DNA of 64,000 bases from Stigmatella aurantiaca (GTDB lineage: Bacteria; Myxococcota; Myxococcia; Myxococcales; Myxococcaceae), in the NCBI RefSeq assembly GCF_900109545.1, contig NZ_FOAP01000018.1, positions 124,001 through 188,000 on the forward strand, in the 5' to 3' direction. Below are positions 47,598 through 56,504 of the stretch, piece by piece. Each line of letters begins with the position of its first letter. Position 1 is the first letter of the stretch. The notes under the pieces are model-generated. The model made no database searches. It saw only the letters and a program-made list of their open reading frames with translations, and was not told the DNA's origin. The translations under genes were made by a program, and so were the position numbers.

Positions 47598-48995
47598 ATG
47601 TCCTCTCCCTCCGTCCTGTCCGCGCTGAGAAACCCTCGCGTCTTGTTGATGTTCGCCCTGGGCTTCTCGTCCGGTCTGCCGCTGTACCTGACGGGCAGCA
47701 CGCTCTCGGCCTGGATGAAGAACGAGGGGGTGTCGCTGAAGACCATCGGCGTCTTCTCCCTGGTGGGCTTCTCCTACACCTTCAAGTTCGCCTGGGCGCC
47801 GCTGATGGACCGCTACTTCCCGCCCTTCCTGGGGCGGCGGCGCGGGTGGTTGCTCGTCACCCAGGTGCTGCTCGGCGTGGCCATCCTCGCCATGGGGCAG
47901 GTGGACCCCAGCAGCCAGACGGTGCTCATGGCCAGCCTGGCCGCGGTGGTGGCCTTCCTGTCCGCCAGCCAGGACATCGTGGCGGATGCGTACCGCACGG
48001 ATCTCCTCACCGACGAGCAGCGCTCGCTGGGCGTCACCACCTTCACCCTCGGCTACCGCGTGGGGATGATTTTCGCCATGGCGGTGGCGCTGACGCTGTC
48101 GGACCTCATCGGCTGGACGTCCACCTATGCCGTCATGGGGGCGCTCATGTCCGTGGGCATCGTCACCACCCTGCTCGCCCCCGAGCCGCCCGTCACCCAC
48201 CGGCCGCTCTCGCTCGTTGCCTCGGTGGTCGAGCCGCTCGTGGACTTCTTCCAGCGGCACCGCGTGGGTTCTCCGGCCGCCACGGCGGCGCAGGCGGCCC
48301 GCTCCGCCCTTCAGCGAGTGGCCTCGGCCCTCTGGCGCTACCGGCTCGCGCTGGGCACGCTGCTGTTCATCGTCCTGTTCCGCGTGGGGGACGCAGTGGC
48401 CTTCCGGATGACCACGCCCTTCACCCTGGAGCTGGGCTTCAGCAACACGGAGCTGGGCGTCATCCAGAAGTTCGTGGGCATGGCGGGTGCCATCGCCGGG
48501 GCCATCCTGGGCGGCGTGCTGGTGGTGAAGATGGGCATCAAGCGCAGCCTGCTGCTCTTCGGCTCGGCCCAGGCACTCACCAACCTGCTCTACATCGCGC
48601 TCGCGGCGCGGGGCAAAGACCCCCTCTTCCTGGCGCTCACGGTGGGCGCCGACAACTTCACCGGAGGCATGGGCAGCGCCGCGATGACGGTGTTCATCAC
48701 CGCCCTGTGCAACCGGAGCTTCTCCGCCACCCAGTACGCGCTGCTCTCCAGCCTGTCCGCCGTCCCCATGCACCTCATGGGCGCCGCCTCGGGCTTCCTC
48801 GCCGAGTCCATGGGCTGGGCGGGCTTCTTCTCCTTCACCACGGTGGCCATGGCCCCCGCGCTCCTCGTGCTCCTGTTCCTGCCGCGCGATCTGGGCCGCA
48901 CGCCCAACCCCGAGGCCGCCCTGGAGCAGCTCACCCACCCCACGCCCGCGCCCGAGGTGAACGCGGAGCTGGCCAGCACCGCCAAGAAGGGCTGA
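47598..48995 (+). CDS. ampG: AmpG-type muropeptide permease (MFS)
   Basis: A 465-residue, roughly 12-14 TM transporter. GFSSGLPLYLTGSTLSAWM at the N-terminus and SASQDIVADAYRTDLL are AmpG hallmarks; GYRVGMIFAMAVAL and TEL-GVIQKFVG (residues around 270-290) match too. It imports anhydro-muropeptides from peptidoglycan turnover, or from prey cell walls, for recycling. It is divergent from the glp operon and followed by the mtn cluster 84 bp later, probably a separate unit. Confidence 0.88.
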   Translation: MSSPSVLSALRNPRVLLMFALGFSSGLPLYLTGSTLSAWMKNEGVSLKTIGVFSLVGFSYTFKFAWAPLMDRYFPPFLGRRRGWLLVTQVLLGVAILAMGQVDPSSQTVLMASLAAVVAFLSASQDIVADAYRTDLLTDEQRSLGVTTFTLGYRVGMIFAMAVALTLSDLIGWTSTYAVMGALMSVGIVTTLLAPEPPVTHRPLSLVASVVEPLVDFFQRHRVGSPAATAAQAARSALQRVASALWRYRLALGTLLFIVLFRVGDAVAFRMTTPFTLELGFSNTELGVIQKFVGMAGAIAGAILGGVLVVKMGIKRSLLLFGSAQALTNLLYIALAARGKDPLFLALTVGADNFTGGMGSAAMTVFITALCNRSFSATQYALLSSLSAVPMHLMGAASGFLAESMGWAGFFSFTTVAMAPALLVLLFLPRDLGRTPNPEAALEQLTHPTPAPEVNAELASTAKKG

Positions 48996-49079
48996 CGCCG
49001 CGCCGCTTCGCTGTTGCCTCCTCCGAGGGCGGCAGGAAGACTGCCTCTCTTACCTCACGGTCCCTCCCCTGGAGCCTCC

Positions 49080-49958
49080 ATGCCCTCCTCCCCCGTCCTC
49101 GGCATCATCGGCGGCAGCGGCCTCTACCAGATCGACGGCTTGACGGATGTCAGCTGGCGCAAGGTGTCCTCGCCCTTCGGCGAGCCCTCGGATGCCCTGT
49201 GCTTCGGCACCCTGGAGGGCCAGCCGGTGGTGTTCCTGCCCCGGCACGGCCGGGGCCACCGGATTCCCCCCTCGGAGCTCAACTTCCGCGCGAACATCGA
49301 CGCGCTCAAGCGCAGCGGCGTCACCGACATCCTCTCGCTGTCCGCCGTGGGCAGCCTGCGCGAGGACTTGCCCCCGGGCACCTTCGTCCTCGTGGACCAG
49401 TTCATCGACCGCACCTTCGCCCGCCAGAAGAGCTTCTTCGGCACCGGCTGCGTGGCCCACGTCTCCATGGCCCGGCCCGTCTGCGCCCGGCTCGGGGAGG
49501 CGGTGGCGAAGGCGGCAGAGGGGACGAACATCTCCCTGCGGCGCGGCGGCACCTACCTGGTGATGGAGGGGCCCCAGTTCTCCTCCCTCGCCGAGAGCGA
49601 GCTGTACCGGAGCTGGAAGTGCGACGTCATCGGCATGACCAACATGCCGGAGGCCAAGCTCGCCCGGGAGGCGGAGATTTGTTACGCGAGCGTGGCCATG
49701 GTGACGGACTTCGACTGCTGGCACCCGGGCCATGACGACGTCACCGTCCAGCAGATCCTCTCGGTCCTCCATGGCAACGCGGGGCTCGCCCGCGCGCTGG
49801 TCAAGCGTGTGGCCCCCTTGCTGTCCGGGCACGCGGGGCCCTGCCGCCACGGCTGCCAGACGTCCCTGGACACCGCCCTCATCACCGCCCCCGAGGCACG
49901 CGATCCGGCCCTCCTCCAGCTTCTGGATGCCGTGGCGGGCCGGGTGCTGCGGCGCTAA
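49080..49958 (+). CDS. mtnP: S-methyl-5'-thioadenosine phosphorylase
   Basis: A 292-residue PNP/MTAP-family enzyme that splits methylthioadenosine to adenine and methylthioribose-1-phosphate. The start VLGIIGGSGLY, the phosphate motif PRHGRGHRIPPSELNFRANI and MVTDFDCWH near the base-binding Asp identify MtnP as opposed to PNP (Asp, not Asn). ATG 49080 has GGAG 6 bp upstream. It is the first gene of a three-gene cluster with mtnA and a class II aldolase. Confidence 0.95.
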   Translation: MPSSPVLGIIGGSGLYQIDGLTDVSWRKVSSPFGEPSDALCFGTLEGQPVVFLPRHGRGHRIPPSELNFRANIDALKRSGVTDILSLSAVGSLREDLPPGTFVLVDQFIDRTFARQKSFFGTGCVAHVSMARPVCARLGEAVAKAAEGTNISLRRGGTYLVMEGPQFSSLAESELYRSWKCDVIGMTNMPEAKLAREAEICYASVAMVTDFDCWHPGHDDVTVQQILSVLHGNAGLARALVKRVAPLLSGHAGPCRHGCQTSLDTALITAPEARDPALLQLLDAVAGRVLRR

Positions 49959-49982
49959 CCCTTTTTCCTCAGGAGCACGCCC

Positions 49983-51098
49983 ATGAAGGTTCATGAGCAG
50001 CCCATGCGCACGATCTGGGTCGAACCCGATGGCGCCTCCGTGGGCATCATCGATCAGACCCGCCTGCCCCATGCCTTCGTGACGGCCCGGCTCACCACGC
50101 TGGAGGAGGTGGCCCACGCCATCCGCTCCATGCAGGTCCGGGGCGCCCCGCTCATTGGCGCCGCCGCCGCGTATGGCCTCTGCCTCGCGCTGCGCGGGGA
50201 CGCCTCGGACGAGGTGCTGGCGCGGGCCCATGCGCTGCTGCTCTCCACCCGGCCTACCGCCGTCAACCTGCGCTGGGCCCTGGACGAGATGCGCCGCGCC
50301 CTCCAGCCCCTGCCCCCGCAGCAGCGGCTTCAGGCCGCCTACCGGCGCGCCGCCGCCCTCTGCGATGAGGACGTGGCCCTCAACCGGAGCATCGGCACCC
50401 ACGGCGTGCCCTTGCTGGAGGCCGCCTGGGAGCGCAAGGGGAAGCGCGGGCGCATCAACGTGCTCACCCACTGCAACGCGGGGTGGCTGGCCACCGTGGA
50501 CTGGGGCACGGCCCTGGCCCCCGTGTACCTCGCCCACGACGCGGGCCTGCCCGTTCACGTCTGGGTGGACGAGACGCGGCCCCGCAACCAGGGCGCCAGC
50601 CTCACCGCCTGGGAGCTGGGCCAGCACGGCGTCCCGCACACCGTCATCGCCGACAACGTGGGCGGCCACCTCATGCAGCACGGCGAGGTGGACCTGTGCA
50701 TCGTCGGCACGGACCGCACCACCGCCCGGGGCGATGTGGCCAACAAGATTGGCACCTACCTGAAGGCGCTGGCGGCCCAGGACAACGGCGTGCCCTTCTA
50801 CGTGGCGCTGCCCTCCCCCACCATCGACTGGACCCTGGAGGATGGCGTCCGGGACATCCCCATCGAGCAGCGGGAGGGCACCGAGCTGACCCACATCAGC
50901 GGCCGGCTCGCCTCGGGCGAGGTGGTGTCCGTCCACGTCACCGCGCCCGGCAGCCCCGTGGCCAACTACGGCTTCGACGTGACGCCCGCGCGGCTCGTGA
51001 CGGGGCTCATCACCGAGCGCGGGGTGTGCGCGGCCTCGGCCGAGGGCCTGCTGTCGCTCTTTCCCGAGCGGCGCGCGCAGAGGGCCACCGGCACGTGA
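49983..51098 (+). CDS. mtnA: methylthioribose-1-phosphate isomerase
   Basis: A 371-residue eIF-2B-like isomerase that opens methylthioribose-1-P to methylthioribulose-1-P. Family motifs are [25 protein letters not shown] (catalytic Cys), [16 protein letters not shown] and [18 protein letters not shown] (catalytic Asp). The stop overlaps the aldolase GTG start (GTGA). No mtnB, mtnC or mtnD genes are in view, so the classical methionine salvage tail is absent here. Confidence 0.95.
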   Translation: MKVHEQPMRTIWVEPDGASVGIIDQTRLPHAFVTARLTTLEEVAHAIRSMQVRGAPLIGAAAAYGLCLALRGDASDEVLARAHALLLSTRPTAVNLRWALDEMRRALQPLPPQQRLQAAYRRAAALCDEDVALNRSIGTHGVPLLEAAWERKGKRGRINVLTHCNAGWLATVDWGTALAPVYLAHDAGLPVHVWVDETRPRNQGASLTAWELGQHGVPHTVIADNVGGHLMQHGEVDLCIVGTDRTTARGDVANKIGTYLKALAAQDNGVPFYVALPSPTIDWTLEDGVRDIPIEQREGTELTHISGRLASGEVVSVHVTAPGSPVANYGFDVTPARLVTGLITERGVCAASAEGLLSLFPERRAQRATGT

Positions 51099-51751
51099 GC
51101 CCGCTTCCACACCTTGCCCTGCGCGAGGAGATGATCGCCACCGCGCGGCGGATGAACGCCTCGGGGCTCAACCAGGGCACCTCCGGCAACCTCGGCGTGC
51201 GCGTCGAGGGCGGCCTGCTCATCACCCCCTCGGGGATGGACTACGGCGCGCTCGTGCCCGAGGACCTCGTCTTCCTGCGCTTCGATGGCAGCCCCGAGGG
51301 GCGCCGCGTGCCCTCCACCGAGTGGCGCTTCCACCGGGACATCCTGGAGGCCCGGCCCGAGGTGAACGCGGTGCTGCACGCGCACTCCATGTTCTGCACG
51401 ACGCTCGCGTGCCTCCACCGCCCCATCCCCGCCTTCCATTACATGGTGGCCAAGGCCGGGGGCAGCACCATCCGCTGCGCGCCTTACGCCACCTTCGGCA
51501 CCGAGGCGCTGTCCCGCCACGCCGTGGCCGCGCTGGAGGGGCGCAAGGCGTGCCTCCTGGCCAACCATGGAATGATCGCCGTGGGCGCAAGCCTCGCGGC
51601 GGCCTATGCGCTCGCCGTCGAGGTGGAGACCCTGGCCGCCATGTACTGGCGGGCGCTTCAAGTCGGCGAGCCCGTGCTGCTCGACGAGGCCGAGATGGCC
51701 GTGGTGCTGGAGAAGTTCAAGACGTACGGCCACCCGCCGCCCCTGCCCTGA
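51095..51751 (+). CDS. class II aldolase, probable methylthioribulose-1-phosphate aldolase
   Basis: A 218-residue zinc aldolase of the fuculose-1-phosphate type. Metal ligands are His95 and His97 (LHAHSM) and His158 (ANHGM); the catalytic Glu is Glu76 in STEWRFH. Coupling to mtnA by a GTGA overlap argues for action on methylthioribulose-1-P, giving DHAP and 2-(methylthio)acetaldehyde, as in the bacterial DHAP shunt. L-fuculose-1-P aldolase or MtnB dehydratase activity are alternatives; MtnB is the same fold. A downstream ATG at 51131 is a less likely start. Confidence 0.82.
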   Translation: MSPLPHLALREEMIATARRMNASGLNQGTSGNLGVRVEGGLLITPSGMDYGALVPEDLVFLRFDGSPEGRRVPSTEWRFHRDILEARPEVNAVLHAHSMFCTTLACLHRPIPAFHYMVAKAGGSTIRCAPYATFGTEALSRHAVAALEGRKACLLANHGMIAVGASLAAAYALAVEVETLAAMYWRALQVGEPVLLDEAEMAVVLEKFKTYGHPPPLP

Positions 51752-51761
51752 GCCCTCGCGC

Positions 51762-52718
51762 TCAGACGGGGCGGGGCACGCGCTCCACCGGGACGAGCAG
51801 CACCTCGTGCAGCCGCCAGTCCAGACGCTTCAAGTCCCGCGTGGCGTGGGTGAGCCGCTGGACGAGGTTCTCCGTGCCCGGCCGGGGCACCAGCTCCACG
51901 TCCGCGTAGAACACGTGGCCATCCTCCCGCACCCGCACCTGGGCGCTCTCCACCCAGTCCAGGGACTCCACCGTGTGGCGGATGCGCTCGGGCAGCTCCA
52001 CGCGATGCTTGTAGTCCAGCGTCCGCGGCGCCCGGTCCATCAGGTCGCCCAGCGCCGCGCGCAGGTGCTTCTGCCCATCGTGGAAGATGTCCACGGAGAT
52101 GATGCCCGCGGCCACCGCGTCCGCCCACCAGAAGCCCAGGCCGATGCCCAGCACGCCCAGGATGGCCGCGCCCGCGGTCAGCCAGTCCGCCTTGTTCATC
52201 ATCGCGTCCGCGTACAGCACCTTGTCGTGAAGCTGCTCGGCCAGCGGCAGCTTGAGCCGCCCCAGGAGCACCACCGGCACCCCGCTCCAGAGCAGGGCGA
52301 GCAGCATGGGCCAGCCCTGCCACACCACCTCTCCGAAGAGCTTCACCGAGCCGATGGTGGGGTGCTCCGCTTGAATCAGCTTCATCACCGAGTCGGTGAA
52401 GAGGTAGAGCCCCATCAGCAGCAGCGCCAGCGAGCCCACCAGGTACGCGATGGTGGTGGCCCGGTGATAGCCGTAGGGGAACTCGCCGTTGGGCTTCCGG
52501 CGGCACACGCGGCCCCCGATGAGGAACGCCAGGGGCGGAATGAGGCTCAGCAGGTCCTCCAGCCACGCGGCCTTCATCGCCTGCGAGTTGCCCAGCGTGA
52601 CGTAGATGCCCGCGATGGCGGAGACGAGGTAGCCCAGGGAGATCCACTCCCAGCGTCTCGCCCGGCCCAGGGCCTTCATCTTCTCGGGGGGCAGGTCGAA
52701 CGGCTCCGCGGTCTTCAT
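51762..52718 (-). CDS. cation diffusion facilitator (CDF) family transporter
   Basis: A 318-residue inner-membrane protein with about five or six TM segments and a C-terminal cytoplasmic ferredoxin-like domain (from about residue 215). The Arg/Gly-rich FPYGYHRATTIAYL and the DAMMNKADWLTAGA helix are CDF features. The helix-5 metal ligand normally His (H-x-x-x-D) is Met/Asn in this protein, and the helix-2 site is also altered, so the ion or mechanism may be unusual. It overlaps the upstream solute-binding gene by 4 bp (ATGA). Confidence 0.82.
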   Translation of the reverse strand: MKTAEPFDLPPEKMKALGRARRWEWISLGYLVSAIAGIYVTLGNSQAMKAAWLEDLLSLIPPLAFLIGGRVCRRKPNGEFPYGYHRATTIAYLVGSLALLLMGLYLFTDSVMKLIQAEHPTIGSVKLFGEVVWQGWPMLLALLWSGVPVVLLGRLKLPLAEQLHDKVLYADAMMNKADWLTAGAAILGVLGIGLGFWWADAVAAGIISVDIFHDGQKHLRAALGDLMDRAPRTLDYKHRVELPERIRHTVESLDWVESAQVRVREDGHVFYADVELVPRPGTENLVQRLTHATRDLKRLDWRLHEVLLVPVERVPRPV

Positions 52719-53428
52719 CGCGCCCCCTCCCGCGCGGACTGAACGAGCCGGTCACGGGTCCTGGCGGCGTTCTCGTGCAGGAAGAGGTCCACCTGCCGCA
52801 GCCAGCCGTTCTCGCCTGGGGCCGCCACCACCAGCACCTCCTCGGTCTTCAGCGTCGTCTCGCCCGCCGTGTACCCCCATGCCTCCAACTGCCAGTCGAA
52901 CCCCGCGCGCAGGCCCGGCGCCGCGTGCACCTGGGGCGTGGGCTTCGGCACCGCCCCCTCCTCCTCCAGCAATGCGATGGCCGAGTGTCCCGGCTCCACG
53001 GCCACGGGGTGGCCTTTCAGCTCCCGGGGGACCGTCTCGCCGGGAGGCGCGCCCACGGTGAGCCGCGCGCGCAGGTAGGGACGGCTCAGGGCCACGTGCG
53101 CGGCGTAGGGCGTGTCCGCGGAGAGTCCTCCGACGACCAGATCCAGCTTCCGGTGCTTCAAGGCCTCCATCAGCCGGGGCTCGGTCCCCACGGTCCACTC
53201 CACCGTGGCCCCCAGGGAGCGGGCCAGCTCCTCCACCAGGGTGGCCTCCACACCGGAGGGGGTTCCCGGGCCGGCCTGGGTGAAGGGCGGCCGCTCCACC
53301 ACCCCCGCCCGGAGGGTGCCGCCCCGCACCCGCTCCAGCGTGCCGTTGGGATCTCTCGGCAGGCCGCAGCCGATGCCCAGAACGAGCACCGCCAGCACCC
53401 CCACCGCCCTCCGCCCTACCCCAGGCAT
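52715..53428 (-). CDS. solute-binding protein family 3 lipoprotein
   Basis: A 237-residue lipoprotein with lipobox GIGC. The periplasmic binding-protein fold is seen in GTLRAGVVERPPFTQAGPGT, GVEATLVEELARSLGATVEW and LKHRKLDLVVGGLSADTPYA. ATG 53428 has GGAGGA at 7 nt, much better than upstream starts. It may bind an amino acid or related solute, but no permease lies beside it. Shares an operon with the CDF gene, an uncommon pairing. Confidence 0.8.
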   Translation of the reverse strand: MPGVGRRAVGVLAVLVLGIGCGLPRDPNGTLERVRGGTLRAGVVERPPFTQAGPGTPSGVEATLVEELARSLGATVEWTVGTEPRLMEALKHRKLDLVVGGLSADTPYAAHVALSRPYLRARLTVGAPPGETVPRELKGHPVAVEPGHSAIALLEEEGAVPKPTPQVHAAPGLRAGFDWQLEAWGYTAGETTLKTEEVLVVAAPGENGWLRQVDLFLHENAARTRDRLVQSAREGAR

Positions 53429-53491
53429 ACTGTTTTCCTCCGCATACTTGCTGGATCTCAAAATCGTCATGCGGGCGGCGGGCTGCCAGGG

Positions 53492-53506
53492 GGTTTCGAG
53501 AAAACC
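53492..53506. promoter_or_regulatory. possible LysR operator
   Basis: GGTTT-CGAGA-AAACC, 5-bp arms with a 5-bp centre, 27 bp before the LysR gene start and in the promoter region shared with the divergent solute-binding gene. It contains a T-N11-A-like core. Confidence 0.4.
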
Positions 53507-53533
53507 GGCGGCCCCTGTCCAGCTTGGGGCAAC

Positions 53534-54475
53534 ATGCGGGCCGTGCCCCCGCGCAAGCTCCCCCGACACCTCATCTGGCTGGAGGCCTTCGTGGCCGCCG
53601 TCGAGGCCGGCAGCCTGGAGGGGGCCGCCGAGCACCTGGGCGTGGCCCGCTCCGTGGTGAGCGAGCACCTGCGCGCCCTCGAGCAGTCCCTGGGAGATGG
53701 AGAGCCCCTGCTGGAGCGCGGGCCCGGGCGCAAGCTCCAGCTCACCCCCCGCGGCCGACGGCTCTACGCGGGCACGCAGACGCCGCTGCACCAGCTCAAC
53801 CTCAAGCGGCTCCGGGACCTGACCAGCACCGAGCCCAGCCTGCGGCTCGGGCTCAACCACACGCTCTCCAACATGCTCCTGGGCGACATCGCCCGGGATG
53901 CCGCCCAGGCGTCCATCAAGCTGGAGATTGGCTTCGGCGGCCCCTTCGAGCTGGTGCGCGAGGCGCAGACCCGGCAAAGAGACCTCGTCGTGGGCTTCAC
54001 CCCGCTGCCCCCTCACCGGGGCGTGGAGGCCGAGTCCCTGCTCAGCCTTCCCTTCGTGGTGCTGGCCGGCCCGGACAGCGCCCTCAACCACCCGCCCCGC
54101 TCGGGCAAGGCGGTCCACGTGAGCGAGCTGGAGGGCGAGCCCTTCGTGGACTGGCTCCAGGACGACCCCTACGGCGGCGCCAACAGTGCCCGCTTCACCA
54201 ACCATGAGGTGACGGTGCGCGAGGTGGCCCGCGTGGAGAGCTTTCTCCACCTGTTCGACGTGCTCCGCGCCTTCCGCCAGGCCTGTGCCATCACCCCGGA
54301 CCTGCGGCCCGTCCACCCCTTCCCGCCGGACCTCCACGTCTGGCCGCTCCAGGAAGAGCACTCCCAGGTCGTCGAAGTGGTGGCCCTGTGGCCCTCGGGC
54401 GCGCTCAGCGCCGAGGCCCGCCTGGTGCTCAAGGGCCTCAAGCAGCGGCTCACCCAACGTCGGAAATCCGAATAG
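53534..54475 (+). CDS. LysR-family transcriptional regulator
   Basis: A 313-residue regulator. The N-terminal helix-turn-helix has FVAAVEAGSLEGAAEHLGVA and RSVVSEHLRALEQSLG; the C-terminal part is the substrate-binding domain with VVGFTPLPPHRGVEAESLL. LysR proteins usually control a divergent gene and themselves, here the solute-binding/CDF pair, or the hydroxylase 75 bp downstream. Effector unknown. Confidence 0.9.
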   Translation: MRAVPPRKLPRHLIWLEAFVAAVEAGSLEGAAEHLGVARSVVSEHLRALEQSLGDGEPLLERGPGRKLQLTPRGRRLYAGTQTPLHQLNLKRLRDLTSTEPSLRLGLNHTLSNMLLGDIARDAAQASIKLEIGFGGPFELVREAQTRQRDLVVGFTPLPPHRGVEAESLLSLPFVVLAGPDSALNHPPRSGKAVHVSELEGEPFVDWLQDDPYGGANSARFTNHEVTVREVARVESFLHLFDVLRAFRQACAITPDLRPVHPFPPDLHVWPLQEEHSQVVEVVALWPSGALSAEARLVLKGLKQRLTQRRKSE

Positions 54476-54500
54476 AACTTCGAATTTTTACGAATTTCCG
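54461..54500. promoter_or_regulatory. AT-rich repeat element before hydroxylase gene
   Basis: CGGAAAT (54461-54467) and ATTTCCG (54494-54500) are inverted arms. Inside, CGAATTT occurs twice with a 10-bp period (54481, 54491). The element starts within the end of the LysR gene and lies 50 bp before the hydroxylase start. A helically phased repeat suggests a regulator or promoter site. Confidence 0.45.
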
Positions 54501-54549
54501 TCACTCCTGATCGGACTTACCCTTTCAAAAATTGGGAGAGGAGTGCGCC

Positions 54550-56139
54550 ATGACCCCGACGGAAAGAACCCTTGCCCGCCTGCCGGCCCACCTGCGCCGC
54601 TACGTCGTGGGACAAGAGTATGCGGCGTACACGCCGAGGGATCAGGCCGTGTGGCGCCACATCCTCTGCCGGCTCCGCAACCACCTGTCGGACAAGGCCC
54701 ACGCCGTGTACCTGGAGGGGCTGGAGGCCACGGGCATCAGCGTGGAGCGCATTCCCAGCCTCGATGAGATGAACGAGCGGCTGGCGCGGCTGGGCTGGGC
54801 GGCGGTGGCGGTGCGCGGCTTCATTCCCCCCGCCGTCTTCACCGAGCTGCAGTCCATGGGCGTGCTGGCCATCGCCGCCGACATCCGCACGCACGAGCAC
54901 ATCCAGTACACGCCCGCGCCGGACATCGTCCACGAGAGCGCGGGCCACGCGCCCATCATCGCCAACGCCCGCTATGCCGAGTACCTGCGGCGCTGCGGCA
55001 TCGTCGGCTTCAAGTCCATCGCCACCCTGGAGGACCAGGCGGTGTTCGAGGCCATCCGCCACCTGAGCGTGGTGAAGGAGGACCCCACCTCCTCGCCCGA
55101 GGCCATCGAGCATGCCCAGGCCCGGCTGGAGGCCGCCTCGCAGAGCCGCCGCTACGTCAGCGAGAGCACCCAGGCCTCCCGGCTCTACTGGTGGACCGCC
55201 GAGTACGGCCTAGTGGGCACCCTAGAGCAGCCCCGCCTGTACGGCGCCGGGCTGCTGTCAAGCATCGGCGAGGCGGAGCACTGCCTCACCCCGGCGGTGA
55301 AGCGGGTGCCGCTGAGCCTCTCGTGCGTGACGACGGACTACGACATCACCCGGATGCAGCCGCAGCTCTTCGTCGCCCGGGACTTCGAGCACCTCTTCCA
55401 GGTGCTGGAGGAGTTCGAGGCCACGCTGTCGTGGAAGCGGGGCGGAGACCACGGCCTGAATGAGGCCCTGCGGGCCCGCACGGTGAACCACCTGGTGCTC
55501 TCGGATGGGCGGGAGATCAGCGGCCGCGTGGCGGAGCTGCTGCCCGGCACACGGCCCGTGGCCGAGGGGCTCTCCACAGCCCTGGTGTCGCTCGCGGGCC
55601 CCGTCATGCGCTCCCAGGACGGGAAGGCCCAGGGCACGCCCTGGCAGGGCCCCACGCTGGTGGCCTTTGGCGAGGGCACGCTGCCGGAGCAGGGGCCCTT
55701 CCAGCTCGAGCTGGCCAGCGGCCTGCGGCTGGAAGGCTTCGCCGGGGGTGGCAATGAGGTGCTCCGGCTGCGCGGCGCGATGAACGGCCAGGCGCTGGAG
55801 CTGCCCACGGTGGCGCGGCTGTTCCTCGCCTCGGGGCTGCCGTCGGTGGCCGGGGGCCCCGCGGATCCGGGCGCCTGGGACCGGTGGTTCGGAGAGATGG
55901 ATTCCTTCACCGAGGGCGAGGGCGAGGCCCAGGCCCGCGCCCGCAAGGCCGAGGCCCTGTCTCCGGCCCTGGCGGCCCTCTATGAGGAGGTCCGTGCCCT
56001 GCGCGAGTCCGGCCAGTTCCGGCCGGACCGGCTGGAGACGCTCGTCCGCGCCGCCGCCCGCTACCCGGACGAGTGGCTGCTGAAGGCCGAGCTGGAGGAG
56101 CTGCGCCGCCTCCCCACCCAGGAGGCCTTCGTCGCATGA
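54550..56139 (+). CDS. phhA: aromatic amino acid hydroxylase (phenylalanine 4-monooxygenase type), C-terminally extended
   Basis: A 529-residue biopterin- and iron-dependent hydroxylase, about twice the size of proteobacterial PhhA (about 260-300). The iron site is intact: His128 and His133 in VHESAGHAP and Glu218 in WWTAEYG. From about residue 310 an extra region of some 220 residues follows, beta-rich (LSDGREISGRVAELLPGTRP), then helical. Similar long forms occur in some Bacillus and myxobacteria. It likely makes tyrosine from phenylalanine; tryptophan or another substrate is possible. The ribosome site GAGGAG is 6 nt before ATG 54550. Overlaps the next gene by 4 bp. Confidence 0.9.
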   Translation: MTPTERTLARLPAHLRRYVVGQEYAAYTPRDQAVWRHILCRLRNHLSDKAHAVYLEGLEATGISVERIPSLDEMNERLARLGWAAVAVRGFIPPAVFTELQSMGVLAIAADIRTHEHIQYTPAPDIVHESAGHAPIIANARYAEYLRRCGIVGFKSIATLEDQAVFEAIRHLSVVKEDPTSSPEAIEHAQARLEAASQSRRYVSESTQASRLYWWTAEYGLVGTLEQPRLYGAGLLSSIGEAEHCLTPAVKRVPLSLSCVTTDYDITRMQPQLFVARDFEHLFQVLEEFEATLSWKRGGDHGLNEALRARTVNHLVLSDGREISGRVAELLPGTRPVAEGLSTALVSLAGPVMRSQDGKAQGTPWQGPTLVAFGEGTLPEQGPFQLELASGLRLEGFAGGGNEVLRLRGAMNGQALELPTVARLFLASGLPSVAGGPADPGAWDRWFGEMDSFTEGEGEAQARARKAEALSPALAALYEEVRALRESGQFRPDRLETLVRAAARYPDEWLLKAELEELRRLPTQEAFVA

Positions 56140-56492
56140 GCGACACGGAGACCTTCCTGGGGCTCGCCTTCTCCAAGGCCCCTGCCGCCGAGGCCAACAG
56201 CGCCATGGCCCGGATCCGGGAAGAGCAGGACGGGGAGTTCGCCGAGGCCACCAGCTACGAGTTCATGCTCCCGGATGGGAACATCCGTCCCTTCCTGCTG
56301 GAGCGTCTCCTGCCACGGCTCGTGGACTACCTGGAGACCAAGGGCGCGAAGCTGCCCGGGTGTGGACGGGTGTTTCTCTCCGTGTTCTCTGGAGACACGC
56401 TGTACTTCATCCACGCCCGGGACGCGGTGCGGCAGCTCTCCGAGTGGAGTGGCCTCTCCATCGAGGAGCTGCGGCGCCGCTACCGTTCCTGA
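56136..56492 (+). CDS. hypothetical protein coupled to aromatic amino acid hydroxylase
   Basis: A 118-residue protein of unknown family. ATG 56136 overlaps the hydroxylase stop (ATGA). It is not a pterin-4a-carbinolamine dehydratase, since the H-H-P motif is absent. Its features are SYEFMLPDGNIRPFLLERLL and LSEWSGLSIEELRRRYRS. No TM helix or signal. Tight coupling suggests an accessory role to the hydroxylase. Confidence 0.72.
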   Translation: MSDTETFLGLAFSKAPAAEANSAMARIREEQDGEFAEATSYEFMLPDGNIRPFLLERLLPRLVDYLETKGAKLPGCGRVFLSVFSGDTLYFIHARDAVRQLSEWSGLSIEELRRRYRS

Positions 56493-56504
56493 GGAACCGC
56501 GTCC

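Noticed and set aside
56136-56492. Pterin-4a-carbinolamine dehydratase next to the hydroxylase
   Set aside because: Size is right but the family's His-His-Pro motif and fold pattern are missing.
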